A stretch of DNA of 64,000 nucleotides from NCBI GenBank assembly GCA_029961685.1, contig JARWKL010000012.1:24909227-24973226 (forward strand), read 5' to 3'. Shown here piece after piece: positions 1 to 9,127 of the stretch (within the stretch, counting starts at the first letter, position 1; each line of letters starts with the position of its first letter). Under the pieces are notes generated by a model, which saw only the letters and a program-made list of their open reading frames with translations, did not search any database and was not told where the DNA came from. The DNA comes from Aristolochia californica. Lineage: Eukaryota; Streptophyta; Magnoliopsida; Piperales; Aristolochiaceae. The position numbers and the translations under genes are program-made.

Positions 1-331
1 ACCCTTTTTAAGGGAAAAGATATGGTGGAATTGTAGGGAGACGTGGAGAGGAAGACGGAGATCAAGCCAAAGGGAAGCTTAAAAAACCCTAAAGCTCATT
101 GAGGAGAACTCCTAGCCTGTTTACCCTAAAATTAACCTAAAATCAATGTTTGTCTTTCTCATTACTCTTACCCCTTAAATAGGGTTCACCCTGTTAGGGT
201 TTAATATAAAATATTACAAAAATACCCCTATAAATAAAATATTTCAAAAATACCCTATGGCCTAAAGCTGAAATAAAATAAAATAAATTAGGGAAAAATA
301 ATAAAATAATAATTTTATTGTGTTCATAACA
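1..331 (-). mobile_element. LTR-like end of an unidentified element
   Basis: Read on the minus strand, this block opens at 331 with TGTTATGAACAC, a typical TG-start LTR edge, and directly abuts broken Copia coding sequence at 332. It then shows AT-rich sequence, a TATTTAA-type motif near 174-180 and a pyrimidine-rich stretch toward the window edge, which fits U3-R-U5 of an LTR. The other end is outside the window, so solo LTR versus full element cannot be decided and no TSD can be confirmed. It is the likely cause of the truncation of the neighbouring Copia pol. Confidence 0.45.
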
Positions 332-554
332 CTCTAACAGTTCATTTGCTTTAAACTTTGACTCCTCGTACAGTAATTGGTGTGCTTTACCATATTGGCA
401 TCTCGCACAAATCGTGTCTGTTCGAACGTCTACTTGAGGAAGCCCCTAAGGCATCAACTTCTTCACCATCAGACTTAGCTTGGAATAGCTTATATGACCT
501 AAGCGCATGTGTCATAGATCTGATGTTTCATTTTCCCTTGTCTTGTCTACATAT
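332..554 (-). pseudogene. Copia GAG-pre-integrase domain fragment
   Basis: The minus-strand reading, with two in-frame stops, gives the hallmarks of the Copia GAG-pre-integrase zinc region: an HMRLGH motif (Trp before it replaced by a stop), then [16 protein letters not shown] and QYGKAH, i.e. the His/Cys set of the HHCC finger. One stop (TGG to TGA) precedes HMRLGH; a second precedes GLPQ. Upstream it joins the protease part at 1137 across the miniature retroelement insertion. The frame is lost at 331 where another LTR begins. Confidence 0.8.
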
Positions 555-559
555 GCAGA

Positions 560-1131
560 TGTTATGGTCTTGGGTTAAGTACATATGTCTTCTGTTCCTA
601 ACAGACCGGTCTTTTGGGTAGTATTGGCTAGGTGCTTAACATTTGGTATCAGAGCAGGCGTTACGTCCCGACGTCGAATCCTCGCATGCACAGGTGGACT
701 GCACGCCCTTGGCGGGGCACCGTAAGGCAATATGGGCTCCTGAACCGATCCCCATTGTTGTGTTAAGGCTGTCGTGATCGTCGGCTCGAGAGGGTAAGGT
801 GTACTTTTATGGTCCTGGGTTAAGTACTTATGTTTTCCGCTCCTAACAAGCCGATCTTTTGGGTAGTATTGGCTAGGTGTTTAACATTTGGTATCAGAGC
901 AGGCGTTACGTCCCGACGTCGAATCCCCGCATGCACAGGTGGACTGCACGCCCTTGGCGGGGCATTGTAAGGCAATATGGGCTCCTGACCCGATCCCCAT
1001 TATTGTGTTAAGGTTGTCGTGATCGTCGACTCGAGAGGGCAGGGTGTACTTTTATGATCCTGGGTTAAGTACCTATGTCTTCCGCTCCTAATAAGTCCAT
1101 TTTTTGGGTGCTATTGGCTAGGTGCTTAACA
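560..1131 (+). mobile_element. TRIM/SMART-like miniature LTR retroelement, tandem three-LTR form
   Basis: A 245-bp unit repeats with fixed spacing: LTR1 560-641, LTR2 800-886, LTR3 1045-1131, separated by two internal regions of about 158 bp. LTRs run TGTACTTTTATGG... to ...GGTGCTTAACA (87 bp); LTR1 lacks five bases (ACTTT) near its start. Each of the first two LTRs is followed by TGGTATCAGAGC (644-655, 889-900), complementary to the 3' end of plant initiator-Met tRNA, and LTR2 and LTR3 are preceded by purine-rich GAGAGGGTAAGG/GAGAGGGCAGGG. The array is flanked by the 5-bp duplication GCAGA (555-559, 1132-1136) inside Copia pol. No coding capacity. A single copy would be about 332 bp, so it must move with enzymes supplied in trans. 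Confidence 0.85.
644..655 (+). other. Primer-binding site (tRNA-iMet) of miniature element
   Basis: TGGTATCAGAGC lies two bases downstream of LTR1; an identical copy at 889-900 follows LTR2 with the same spacing. This is the standard plant initiator-Met primer site and identifies the short repeats as LTRs rather than ordinary satellite. Confidence 0.85.
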
Positions 1132-1136
1132 GCAGA

Positions 1137-1782
1137 CTCTGTTGACATTACGTAAACTGATTCCAATCGTTGTCTTTCCATTGTCGGTGTTTCTGAAATT
1201 CTTAGATCAAAATACACCTTCACATCTCGGGGACCGTACAAAACATAGTGGCCTGATGATGTTAATTGAGTCACATATGACAAATTTTTTTTCATTCCTG
1301 GGACAAGATAAACATCTTGAAGTAGCACCTGGTTAGGATTATATCGAGGCGTAACTACAATCTTACCGATGTGAGTTATTTGTAACCTTGAGTTGTCGGC
1401 TGTCACCACCACACGGCCTCCTTTGTACTCAAACAGGTTTTGCAGCTTCTGTTTATCACCCATTATATGATTTGAGTAGCCCGAATCTACGATCCAGTCA
1501 TTCTTGTAGTCAATCTGTTCAAGTGTTGTTACAGTGAGAGCTAATTCTTCTTCTCCCATAACAAATAGTACTTTAGCATCCCAACCATCTTCATTGTTCT
1601 CCTTAGAACTGTGAGTGGCAGTATTACCTTCAATAGACTTTTTCCTGGACTAACAATCTTTCGCCATGTGGCCCATCTTCCCGTAGTTGTAATACTTGCC
1701 ATCAAACTTTTTACTATTTACATGATTCTTCGAAGCTCTCCCTGGACGAGAGATTTTCTCTTCTTAGTGACTTTTCACCTTG
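1137..1782 (-). pseudogene. Copia zinc knuckle and aspartic protease remnant
   Basis: Minus-strand reading from 1782 gives a gag C-terminus with a degenerate CCHC knuckle (second Cys replaced by Tyr, YYNYGKMGHMAKDC), a stop, then an open stretch (1559-1137) containing [14 protein letters not shown]. That is the Copia protease active-site region, where DSG corresponds to the catalytic D-S/T-G. It ends at the insertion site of the miniature retroelement and would continue at 554. Part of the dead Copia copy. Confidence 0.8.
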
Positions 1783-1787
1783 TCACC

Positions 1788-2296
1788 TGATGTGAACAAA
1801 GGATGGTTATACTCTATTATATTGTGGGACAAACCATGGAGACACAAGCTAGTGGGACCCACCATAAGGATGTGGTCTGACATTACTCTTTTACAATGTG
1901 GGGCCGACCATAGTGACACAAGTTGGTGGGACCCACCAAGAGATTTTGTGGGACCCACAAGGATAGCCACAAGTTGGCAATCTATCCTAGAAGGGCAGGT
2001 GGTTAGAAGATCTCGTGGAATCCACAAAGATATCCACGAGTTGGCAACTTATCTTAGAAGATCTCGTGGAATCCACCAGGATATCCACAAATTGGCAAAT
2101 TATCTTGGAAGATCACGTGGGAATATATTAGGTTTTTATTTACGCTAAGTTACCTAAGTTTTTCTTTAATTGAATGTAATTAGGTTCTTGCTTTGTTAAA
2201 CAATGGGTCGCGGTTTCCATCCAAACTTGAAAGGTCTTGGGGACGATTACCAAATTTGGTATCGAGATTCATCACAGGTTGATGTGGTTCGTATCA
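1788..2296 (+). repeat. 5' LTR of the Ty3-type element (internally deleted)
   Basis: 509 bp, against 731 bp for its partner. It aligns with the 3' LTR to about 2184 (...TGTAATTAGG) and resumes at the bases equivalent to 5633 (TTCTTG...), so about 220 bp are missing. The missing part contains the TATAAATA box seen in the 3' LTR. Two direct 51-bp subrepeats begin at 2003 and 2054. Confidence 0.9.
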
Positions 2297-2298
2297 AT

Positions 2299-2310
2299 TG
2301 GTATCAGAGC
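2299..2310 (+). other. Primer-binding site of the Ty3-type element
   Basis: TGGTATCAGAGC two bases after the 5' LTR end, complementary to initiator-Met tRNA. Confidence 0.85.
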
Positions 2311-3290
2311 TTTGGTTAATCAGGTTTGCCTATCCTTTTTTTTGTTTCTTTTTCTTCTTCGTAAAAAAAAAAAGAATCCCCATTGTTTTAGAGGTTGCCG
2401 AGAAGGAGAAACAAAAGGTAGAAGAGAACGATTGATTTAGCCTTGGCCGAGAAGGAAGAGGAGAAAAAAAAAAACAAAAGACTGAAGCTAGTCGTTGCCG
2501 AAGAAGGAGGTTCTTCTATGTCGTCGCCAAAAAAAAAAAAAAAAAAAAAAAGAAAGATGACGTTGTTGTTGAGGCTCACAAAAGAGAAGGAGAGAAGTTT
2601 AGCGGTTCTCTGTTCGTTCGTTGCCGAAGAAGGAGAAGTCTTTTCGACGCCGTTGCCGAAGAAGAAGAAGCTCTATTCAGCGCAGTTTGCCAAAGAAACC
2701 GAAGAAAAAAAAATTATGCTGACGAAGATGACGGCCTCTGAGCCCGTCGGATTATCACCAAGCTTTCGGGAAGCAAATCGGACATTCCTTTATCCTCGAA
2801 GAAACACTGGATTGTGCCGTGAGGAAGACGAAGACCGTCTTCCGCTTTGTTCGGTGTCGTGAGGGCGAATACCGCACTGTTCGGTGCCGTGAGGAAGACA
2901 AAGAAAGCTCAATTCGGTGTCGTGAGAAAAAAAAAAAAGACGACCGTCACCCGCCATATTCGGTGCCGTGAGGGAAGGATCAACTGTCTACAAGGATTCC
3001 GAACTTATCGACGCCCGCCCTGTTCGAGATCGGCAGAAGGAAGAAGGTTGCCGATTAAAGTTTTTTTGAACTTAGCGACTCCCGCACTGGTCGGGATCAG
3101 CAGAAGGAAGAAGGTTGCTGATTAAAAATTTTCCTAAGTTAGGAAAATTTTAATCAGCAACGGGTCGCGCCTCTTCAACTCAGTGAGCTGAGTTTTGCGC
3201 CAGACCGAGTCAACACAGACCAACTCGGACAATGTCAAAAAAAAAAAAATAGTACTTGACTCATTCTCTTATGCATGTTATTCTAACCTT
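2311..3290 (+). other. Repeat-rich leader of the Ty3-type element
   Basis: Low-complexity A/G-rich stretch with A-runs, four copies of TTCGGTG(T/C)CGTGAG starting at 2850, 2880, 2913 and 2959, two copies of an approximately 50-bp motif with GGAAGAAGGTTGC(C/T)GATTAAA (about 3005-3057 and 3075-3125), and a 48-bp near-perfect palindrome at 3114-3161. Open frames here are purine-run artefacts without recognisable domains. Likely an untranslated leader with RNA structure (inference). Confidence 0.6.
3114..3161. repeat. 48-bp palindrome with TTCCTAAGTTAGGAA core
   Basis: Left arm GTTGCTGATTAAAAATTTTC and right arm GAAAATTTTAATCAGCAAC pair over more than 20 bp with one extra A. The same core recurs at 52318-52350. 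Located just upstream of gag in the element leader. Confidence 0.85.
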
Positions 3291-3307
3291 GTTTGCGGAT
3301 TTTAATC

Positions 3308-4347
3308 ATGTCGCATCATCAAGAGATTCCATCATCCGATGTTCCAAATCTACAAATGCAAGCATTAATGAAGGAGATGAGACGGATGATGAGGGAGGAG
3401 TTAGATAGGGTAAAAAAGGGAAGACAACAGGAGCAACTATCATTTGTTCCGAACAACCCAAGGAGGACCAATTTGTACCGAAGGGAAGCTGAGGATATGG
3501 GTAAATTTGACGATTTAGATGAGTCTGAAAGGATGTCAGTGGACAGCCATAGGAGGTATGGCTGGAATCAAGACGCTAGGAACTGGGTCGATAACAACTT
3601 GGGAAGTATTAAGATGAAAATTTCTGCGTTTTGAAGGAAGAAGTGATCCTGAAGCATACCTCGAGTGGGAAAAGAAGATAGAGTTGGTTTTCGATTGTCA
3701 CGACTACTCCGAATTCAAGAAGGTAAAACTTGGTACAATTGAATTTACTGATTATGCTATTGTGTGGTGAGATCAGTTGTGCATCAATAGGAGGCGGAAT
3801 GGAGAATGTCCTATTGAAAATTGGGATGAGTTGAAGAAAGTGATGAGATAACGATATGTGCCAAGTCATTACTACCGGGATCTATACCTCAAGCTGCAAG
3901 GTCTCTATCAAAGCAATTGAAGCGTTTATAATTATTATAAAGAGATGGAGATGGCTATGATTAGAGCCAATGTGAAGGAGGATGGAGAGGCGACAATGGC
4001 CAAATTTTTAAATGGGTTAAATCGGGAGATTGCTAACACAATTGAGATACACCATTATGTAGAATTGGAAGATTTGATGCATATGGCTATCAAAGTTGAG
4101 AGACAACTCAAGAGGGGTGGTATACGACCAAGATCAGCTCCACTGAATTCAAGTACAACACATTGGAGGTCAAGGTACCCAAAGAAAGAAGAGACTTCAT
4201 CCACCTTCAAGGCCAAACGAGAACCCAAAACAGTCACTACTACCATGGATTCTCAACGTAAATCATCCCCTATTTCGACTCATTCTAGTGAGATTAAATG
4301 TTTCAAATGTCAGGGGAGAGGAAACATAGCTAGCTAATGTCCAAACC
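3308..4347 (+). pseudogene. Ty3-type gag remnant with zinc knuckle
   Basis: Starts with ATG at 3308 (MSHHQEIPSS). A frameshift near 3630 separates the N-terminal part from the gag core, which is read in another frame as EGRSDPEAYLEWEKK and then a WW-type motif (VWWDQL), typical of plant Ty3/gypsy capsid. A TAA at 3849-3851 and a further stop near 3918 break the core. A longer open segment (3945-4337) ends in a CCHC-like knuckle (CFKCQGRGNIAS, stop, C) in which the conserved His is Asn and a CAA-type codon has become TAA. Capsid/nucleocapsid role is inferred from the family; this copy cannot make it. Confidence 0.8.
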
Positions 4348-4559
4348 AGCAAGTTATATTGATTTAGGAAAATGGTGAAATTGGTTATGAAGACGAAACT
4401 GATCTAGATGACATGCCACCATTGGAGGATGCCCCCATCAGAGTTGAGGTGTTCGGAGCAGAAAATGGTGAGATGCTTGGACTAGTCGTATGAGGTGCCT
4501 TAAGTTTGCCAGCTAAAGAAAAGGAAGTAGAAGTATAACGGAAGAATATCTTTCACACT

Positions 4560-5002
4560 CACTGCCACATGAAAGAAGAGGTATGTAGTGTTATTATTGA
4601 TGGCAGTAGTTGTACTAATGTTGTCAGTACTTCCTTGATTGAAAAGCTAGGGTTCACAACTCTTAAGCACCCTCGTCCATACAAGTTGCAATGGTTGAAT
4701 GATAGTGGTGAAGTAATAGTTATGAAGCAGGTTGTGGTACCATTACAAATTGGTAAATATAAGGATGAGGTATTGTGTGATGTGGTACCAATGAAAGTTG
4801 GATATCTCCTCTTAGAAAGATCGAGGCCATTTGTACGAAGTGTGCAACATGACGGCTTCACCAACAAGTACTCATTCGTGCTCAATCAACAAACAATCAC
4901 TCTAGTTCTGATGACACCAAAACAAGTATATGAGGATCAAGCGAGGCAACAACAATTGAGAAAGATTGACCATGGCGAGGATTTGAGGACAACTCCTTCT
5001 TA
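4560..5002 (+). pseudogene. Aspartic-protease-like segment of the Ty3-type element
   Basis: Open from an ATG at 4569 to TAA at 5000-5002. The VIIDGSSCTNVVS stretch (around 4593-4631) matches the retropepsin-like region after gag in plant Ty3 elements, where the motif is usually IDGGSCTN. The frame ends 13 bases before the 3' LTR, so the polypurine tract follows protease directly and everything from reverse transcriptase to integrase is missing. Confidence 0.75.
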
Positions 5003-5014
5003 AGAGGGGGAGAA
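5002..5014 (+). other. Polypurine tract
   Basis: AAGAGGGGGAGAA immediately upstream of the TG of the 3' LTR; the plus-strand priming site of the retrotransposon. Confidence 0.85.
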
Positions 5015-5745
5015 TGATGTGAACAAAGGATGGTTATACTCTATTATATTGTGGGACCCACCATGGAGGCACAAGCTAATGGGACCCACCATGAGGACGT
5101 GTGTTGGCATTACTGTTTTACAATGTGGGGCCGACCATGGTGACACAAGCTAGTGGGATCCACCACGAGATTTCGTGGGACCCACAAGGATAGCCACGAG
5201 TTGGCAATCTATCCTAGAAGGGCAGGTGGTTAGAAGATCTAGTGGAATCCACAAGGATATCCACGAGTTGGCAACTTATCTTAGAAGATCTCGTGGAATC
5301 CACCAGGATATCCAAAAATTGACAAGTTATCTTGGAAGATCACGTGGGAATATATTAGGTTTTTATTTACGCTAAGTTACCTTAAGTTTTTCTTTAATTG
5401 AATGTAATTAGGGGAAAGGATATATTCTACCTAGATTCTACTACATCCTCCATTATAAATAGAGGACTTGTACACGGATTTGAGGACTTTTGATTTTATT
5501 CATAATTTATAGTTATTCTTCTTGAGTTCTTGAAGGAACTTATCGAACTTATCAGGGTTTTTCTTGTAGCGTTCAAAACGACTTATCGAACGGATTGTCC
5601 ATCCTCGTTTGTGGTGTCTTCACTATACCAAGGTTCTTGTTTTGCCAAGCAACGGGTCACGATTTTCATCCAAACTTGAAAGGTCTTGGGGACAATTACC
5701 AGATTTGGTATCAGATTTAGTCACAAGTTGACGTGGTTCGTATCA
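5015..5745 (+). repeat. 3' LTR of the Ty3-type element (full length)
   Basis: 731 bp, TG...CA. U3 has two direct 51-bp subrepeats (5230-5280, 5281-5331) and the start of a third. A core promoter TATAAATA lies at 5454-5461 after TTCTACTACATCCTCCAT. The right flank TCACC matches the duplication on the left side of the element. Confidence 0.9.
5454..5461 (+). promoter_or_regulatory. TATA box of the Ty3-type LTR
   Basis: TATAAATA in the 3' LTR only. The same stretch is deleted from the 5' LTR, the copy that would drive genomic RNA. A related promoter segment occurs at about 36925-36965. Confidence 0.6.
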
Positions 5746-5750
5746 TCACC

Positions 5751-6478
5751 ATCCCTTTTAGATCCACTGCCAGTGTACTGCTTGAAAGTACCTCTGCTCT
5801 TGCTAGTGTAGAGTGCTTCCTCCTCACCCTTAAGCGAGACTTCTCCCATTTGCTTTACCAAAGCTTCCTAACCAGCAAGCAAATTTTCAAACTCAACAAG
5901 TGATGGTTGAGTCGACCATCCTTGTACAGCGGCAACGAACCCTCGATATTCGGTTCTCAAACCATGGATAATTATTCTCTTTATCCTGGTTTCCCCAATA
6001 GGAGCTGTTGGGTCTAATTCTGAAATTTCTTGGCATATTGACTTCATCTTGTGGAAATACTGAGCAATAATCATATGCGTTGCGTCATCGATAACAACTC
6101 GTTCTCGAGAAGTTACAATCTTATATCATTCTTCTTTGAAAAGAGTGTAGCAAGGGTGTCCCATGCTTCCTTCGGTGTTTTGGCATCCCGAATGTGCTCC
6201 ATGATTTCTTCTTCAACTATGGTCTTTAGGGTAAACATTGTTTTGCTTGTTTTCATTTTTCATTTTTTCAAGATGTCATTGGCATCTTCTGCCGCTGGTT
6301 GTGTTACTTCACTGCCACCAACAACCTCCCACAAGTCTTGACCTTGTAGGTAAGACTCAATATATGTTGACCACGTATTGTAGTTTTTGTTGTTGAGTTT
6401 TTTTATTCCTCCAATTACTTGAAGGTCACCCATCATGCTGGCAGAACTTCGATTGTACCGAACAAGCTTGACCAACAA
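5751..6478 (-). pseudogene. Copia gag remnant
   Basis: Minus-strand segments 6478-6260 and 6074-5868 read as plant Copia gag: N-terminal MGDLQVIGGIKKLNNKNYNT followed by W-STYIESYL and LWEVVGG, then a UBN2-type stretch with MKSICQEISELD and IIIHGLRTEYRGF. A frame break separates the two between about 6075 and 6260. The ATG around 6437 sits about 110 bp from the primer site, as expected for Copia. Gag continues toward 5751 and is interrupted there by the Ty3-type insertion. Confidence 0.8.
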
Positions 6479-6548
6479 CCTTGCAGAGTACCAAACTACT
6501 CACAACTCAAGATAGCTTCACCAAAAAAAAATTATCCCTAACCGTCTC

Positions 6549-6560
6549 GCTCTGATACCA
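6549..6560 (-). other. Primer-binding site of the Copia element
   Basis: GCTCTGATACCA on the plus strand is TGGTATCAGAGC on the minus strand, two bases downstream of the LTR end. It fixes the orientation of the element. Confidence 0.85.
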
Positions 6561-6562
6561 AT

Positions 6563-7084
6563 TGTTGAATAAAATTTAACATACACAACCTTAAATTTGC
6601 TGATCTATTTAATCCAAATACTGTAAACAAACAATCACAGGTGGCAAATACACACCCACAAAACAGAGTACATAAAACAGGGTAGTTAACTCAGAACTTG
6701 AAAGAGAAAAGACCTCCTGTGGAGTGCCTGCATCGTTGTCCTATTCCTATTCCTTCCAGATCCACTCGTCCGGCGAACTTTCACTGCACGACTAAGCTTC
6801 TTCCAGCGGTATCTTGAACGTCTCTACGGAAGACTACCTACTACTCAACAGGGCCCTCCTTTGGCTGGTGTTGCTTGTTGTTCTTCTCCCCCTCGGTGCC
6901 CTACTTCTTTTATCTTCTCTCTCTGTTTTTCAATCTGGAAATTTTTTGCCTCTTCTGTTTTCTCAACTTATTGTTTCTACACCCTTCTTTGATTTTTATT
7001 AAGAATCTTGCATTACCTAGGCTTTTATTTGTTTTGGGCTCAAACAGAATGAACTTCTTAACGGGCTGGTGTTGATCTTCAACA
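6563..7084 (-). repeat. 5' LTR of the Copia element
   Basis: 522 bp with inverted ends TGTTGAA (6563-6569) and TTCAACA (7078-7084) as seen on the plus strand. The primer site abuts its left edge. The right flank GAGAC (7085-7089) would be one half of the target duplication; the partner was lost with the truncated end. Confidence 0.75.
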
Positions 7085-8290
7085 GAGACATGGAAGCCGA
7101 AGATAGCCATGATTATGGAACCATATGATAAGGAAAACAACCTTCATGGTTTTGAGTGCAAATTTGTGGGTAATATCTAAAAATCTAAGCTTAACTATAT
7201 CCTTCTTGTATGTCTTCCTTACTTCAACTACTGAAAGATCACCACCAAGACAAGTGCAATACGTCCGAATTTAAATCCAGACCAATCGATCTTCCTCTCT
7301 AGGAAAATCCCTGGAAACCCAAAACCAGCAAATCATTTTCTGAGTCTACAGCCGTGCAGAAACTATGGAAATAAGATTTAAGGAAGCAGGCAAGCCGATC
7401 AAAGCATGAGCACAAATGAAACGAAGAAAGAGGAGAGTGGAAAAGAAGAAGCAACATTAGGCGAGAAGAGAAGATGACACTTTTCATTGTTTCAATCTGA
7501 ACCCATAAAACTTGCCTTCTATTGCTGCATCAGGCTTCAGATGTTGGCATCTTTTATTTCATGAAAATCGGTACGGGACTGGTTCTATCGTGTTGAAACC
7601 TATTATAGTTCAAATTGATGTGATTGCTTACCGCTATTTTCTTTCCATAAAATTCAATTTAAAACTAAACCAAATGACAATGGTGACCGATTTCTCTTCA
7701 TTGAGGTCAGACTTGTTCTGGCTTATTCTTAAAATCGTTGGAAGAGGAGCTGAAAACACAAGAAAAATCTAATGGAATTTCAACTCTTCGTTATTCTTTT
7801 CTGTTATTTTTGAATCGAGTGTATGAGTGCAAAAACCATCCCCCCAATGAGTTATAATTAAGCTGCTAATCCGTCAATATGACTTGAATAAAAAATTGAA
7901 AGACCTGGAAATGAATAATTTTGGAGAATTTAAGAAGTCATTTACTTGTTTATGCCATATAAAGGAGTCCACAAATAATTATTATGATCCCCCCCCCCTT
8001 AAGTTAAATCCTACTTCAGGTGACTATTAGGAAGGCTTAGTTAACTTAACATTTATGTGGATCCATTTTAATAATTATTTCAGATGCCGTTCTATCATAT
8101 GAATGAATGTATATATCGAATGAGGAAGAGGGTATATAACTTAACAGTACTGCAGTCTGATAGAGATTCGAAACTTGAATCTGGGGAAACTCAAGGTGAC
8201 TTGAAAGGATTTCTTTTCTTTGCGTGAGAAATGAAGGGTCGGAAGCTTACGGGATTTGCATTGTACTCCACCTTTTCAGACTGTTTGGTA
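7085..8290. other. Intergenic DNA between Copia LTR and neprosin relic
   Basis: No gene is supported. Open frames are short and without recognisable domains. A poly-C run is present near 7990. The neprosin catalytic domain that should follow the relic at 8291 on the minus strand is not found here. Confidence 0.5.
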
Positions 8291-9096
8291 AATTTGGGAT
8301 GATAGATGAAAAATTTTCTGGAGAAGATGCTCGAAGTACCGCTCTTTTGCTGACTCAAAGAATGGGAACTGTTCCTGCAGGGCAACTTCCGTTTCTTCGC
8401 CACAGTTGCAGACTCTCCGGCCGCAGCGACAGCTTGTTGTGCTCCACGAGAACGAATGAGGAAGAGGGGTTCATCTGCATCATTAGTTGATGAATCACAG
8501 TTATTCAATTTGATTAAATTACAATCCATGGAAGGATTCTAACATTATGGAGTTTTTTTCAGTTTTTTAATTTTCTGGTGTTAATGAATCATCAAATCAT
8601 ATCTATTCTTGACAAATTTTGCTGTCACTGTAAGCTACTGTTTGCAGGGGAAGCATACAACATGCCTTTCGGTACGGGATGATCAAACGCGGACTGCTTG
8701 TTAATATCGACACAATCAATAATTTCTCCGTCTGCACTCTTGAGGAACAATCCAATAACATGACTTCGGGTATTTAAATCTAACCAGAAAAACCAAATTT
8801 AAAGTTCTAAACCTTATTACAGATCATAAAACTGGTAAAATTGGTTTTGCAATATTTTTATCCTTCTTATCGAAACAATAGCAGATCCGCAGAAAAATGG
8901 TGATAAAAGATTTTACCTGAATGCTCCTGAAAGCTGGCTTATTAATCTTCTTCAATATACTCTCCACCACCACATCTTCCTCAGGAGTAGTTGTTCTCTC
9001 TCCGTTTACTCCATCCTTCACGACCAAAAACGTAAACGCTAGTACAAATTCCTTTCCCTTCAAGGATAAGTCATTGGCAATGACCTTTAATGCCAA
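8291..9096 (-). pseudogene. Neprosin-like gene relic, propeptide region only
   Basis: Three minus-strand exon-like blocks resemble plant neprosin (DUF239/DUF4409) genes. Block 1, 9096-8917: Met start, hydrophobic leader, then EEDVVVESILKKINKPAFRSIQ-type sequence ending at a GT donor. Block 2, from 8738: SADGEIIDCVDINKQ followed by AFDHP, the classic activation-peptide motif. Block 3, from 8474 after an AG: MNPSSSF, then LQLWRRNGSCPAGTVPI and VSKRAVLRASS, matching the W-x-x-G-x-CP-x-GT-x-PI region. In block 3 a TGA at 8355-8357 replaces the expected Arg codon after PIL. The donor of block 2 is unclear, and the catalytic domain is absent downstream. Family members are secreted prolyl-cleaving glutamic peptidases; this copy is judged dead. 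Confidence 0.7.
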
Positions 9097-9127
9097 TCAC
9101 GACAAGCTTATAACTGAAATCACATGG

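Larger units (their letters stand above)
1788..5745 (+). mobile_element. Non-autonomous Ty3-type LTR retrotransposon
   Basis: A complete element by its ends: 5' LTR 1788-2296, 3' LTR 5015-5745 (both TGATGTGAAC... to ...GTATCA), 5-bp target duplication TCACC (1783-1787 and 5746-5750), primer site TGGTATCAGAGC at 2299-2310 and polypurine tract AAGAGGGGGAGAA directly before the 3' LTR. Coding remnants are gag with a zinc knuckle, then an aspartic-protease-like segment that runs into the polypurine tract. There is no reverse transcriptase, RNase H or integrase. By eye the LTRs differ at roughly 23 positions over the first 385 aligned bases, so the insertion is old. It sits in the gag region of the Copia host. 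Confidence 0.9.
332..7084 (-). mobile_element. Decayed Ty1/Copia retrotransposon, host of nested insertions
   Basis: A minus-strand Copia element, recognised from (right to left) a 5' LTR, a tRNA-Met primer site, gag, a zinc knuckle, protease and the GAG-pre-integrase domain. Integrase, reverse transcriptase and RNase H are absent because the copy ends at 332 against another LTR. Stops, a lost zinc-knuckle Cys and two nested insertions (560-1131 and 1788-5745) show that it is dead. Removing the two insertions together with one copy of each target duplication (GCAGA, TCACC) rejoins the protease and gag reading frames, which is strong evidence for the nesting order. Confidence 0.85.

Noticed and set aside
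2443..3125. Two long plus-strand open stretches rich in Lys/Glu
   Set aside because: Produced by A/G runs and repeats in the Ty3-type leader; no domain, and they precede the true gag start at 3308.
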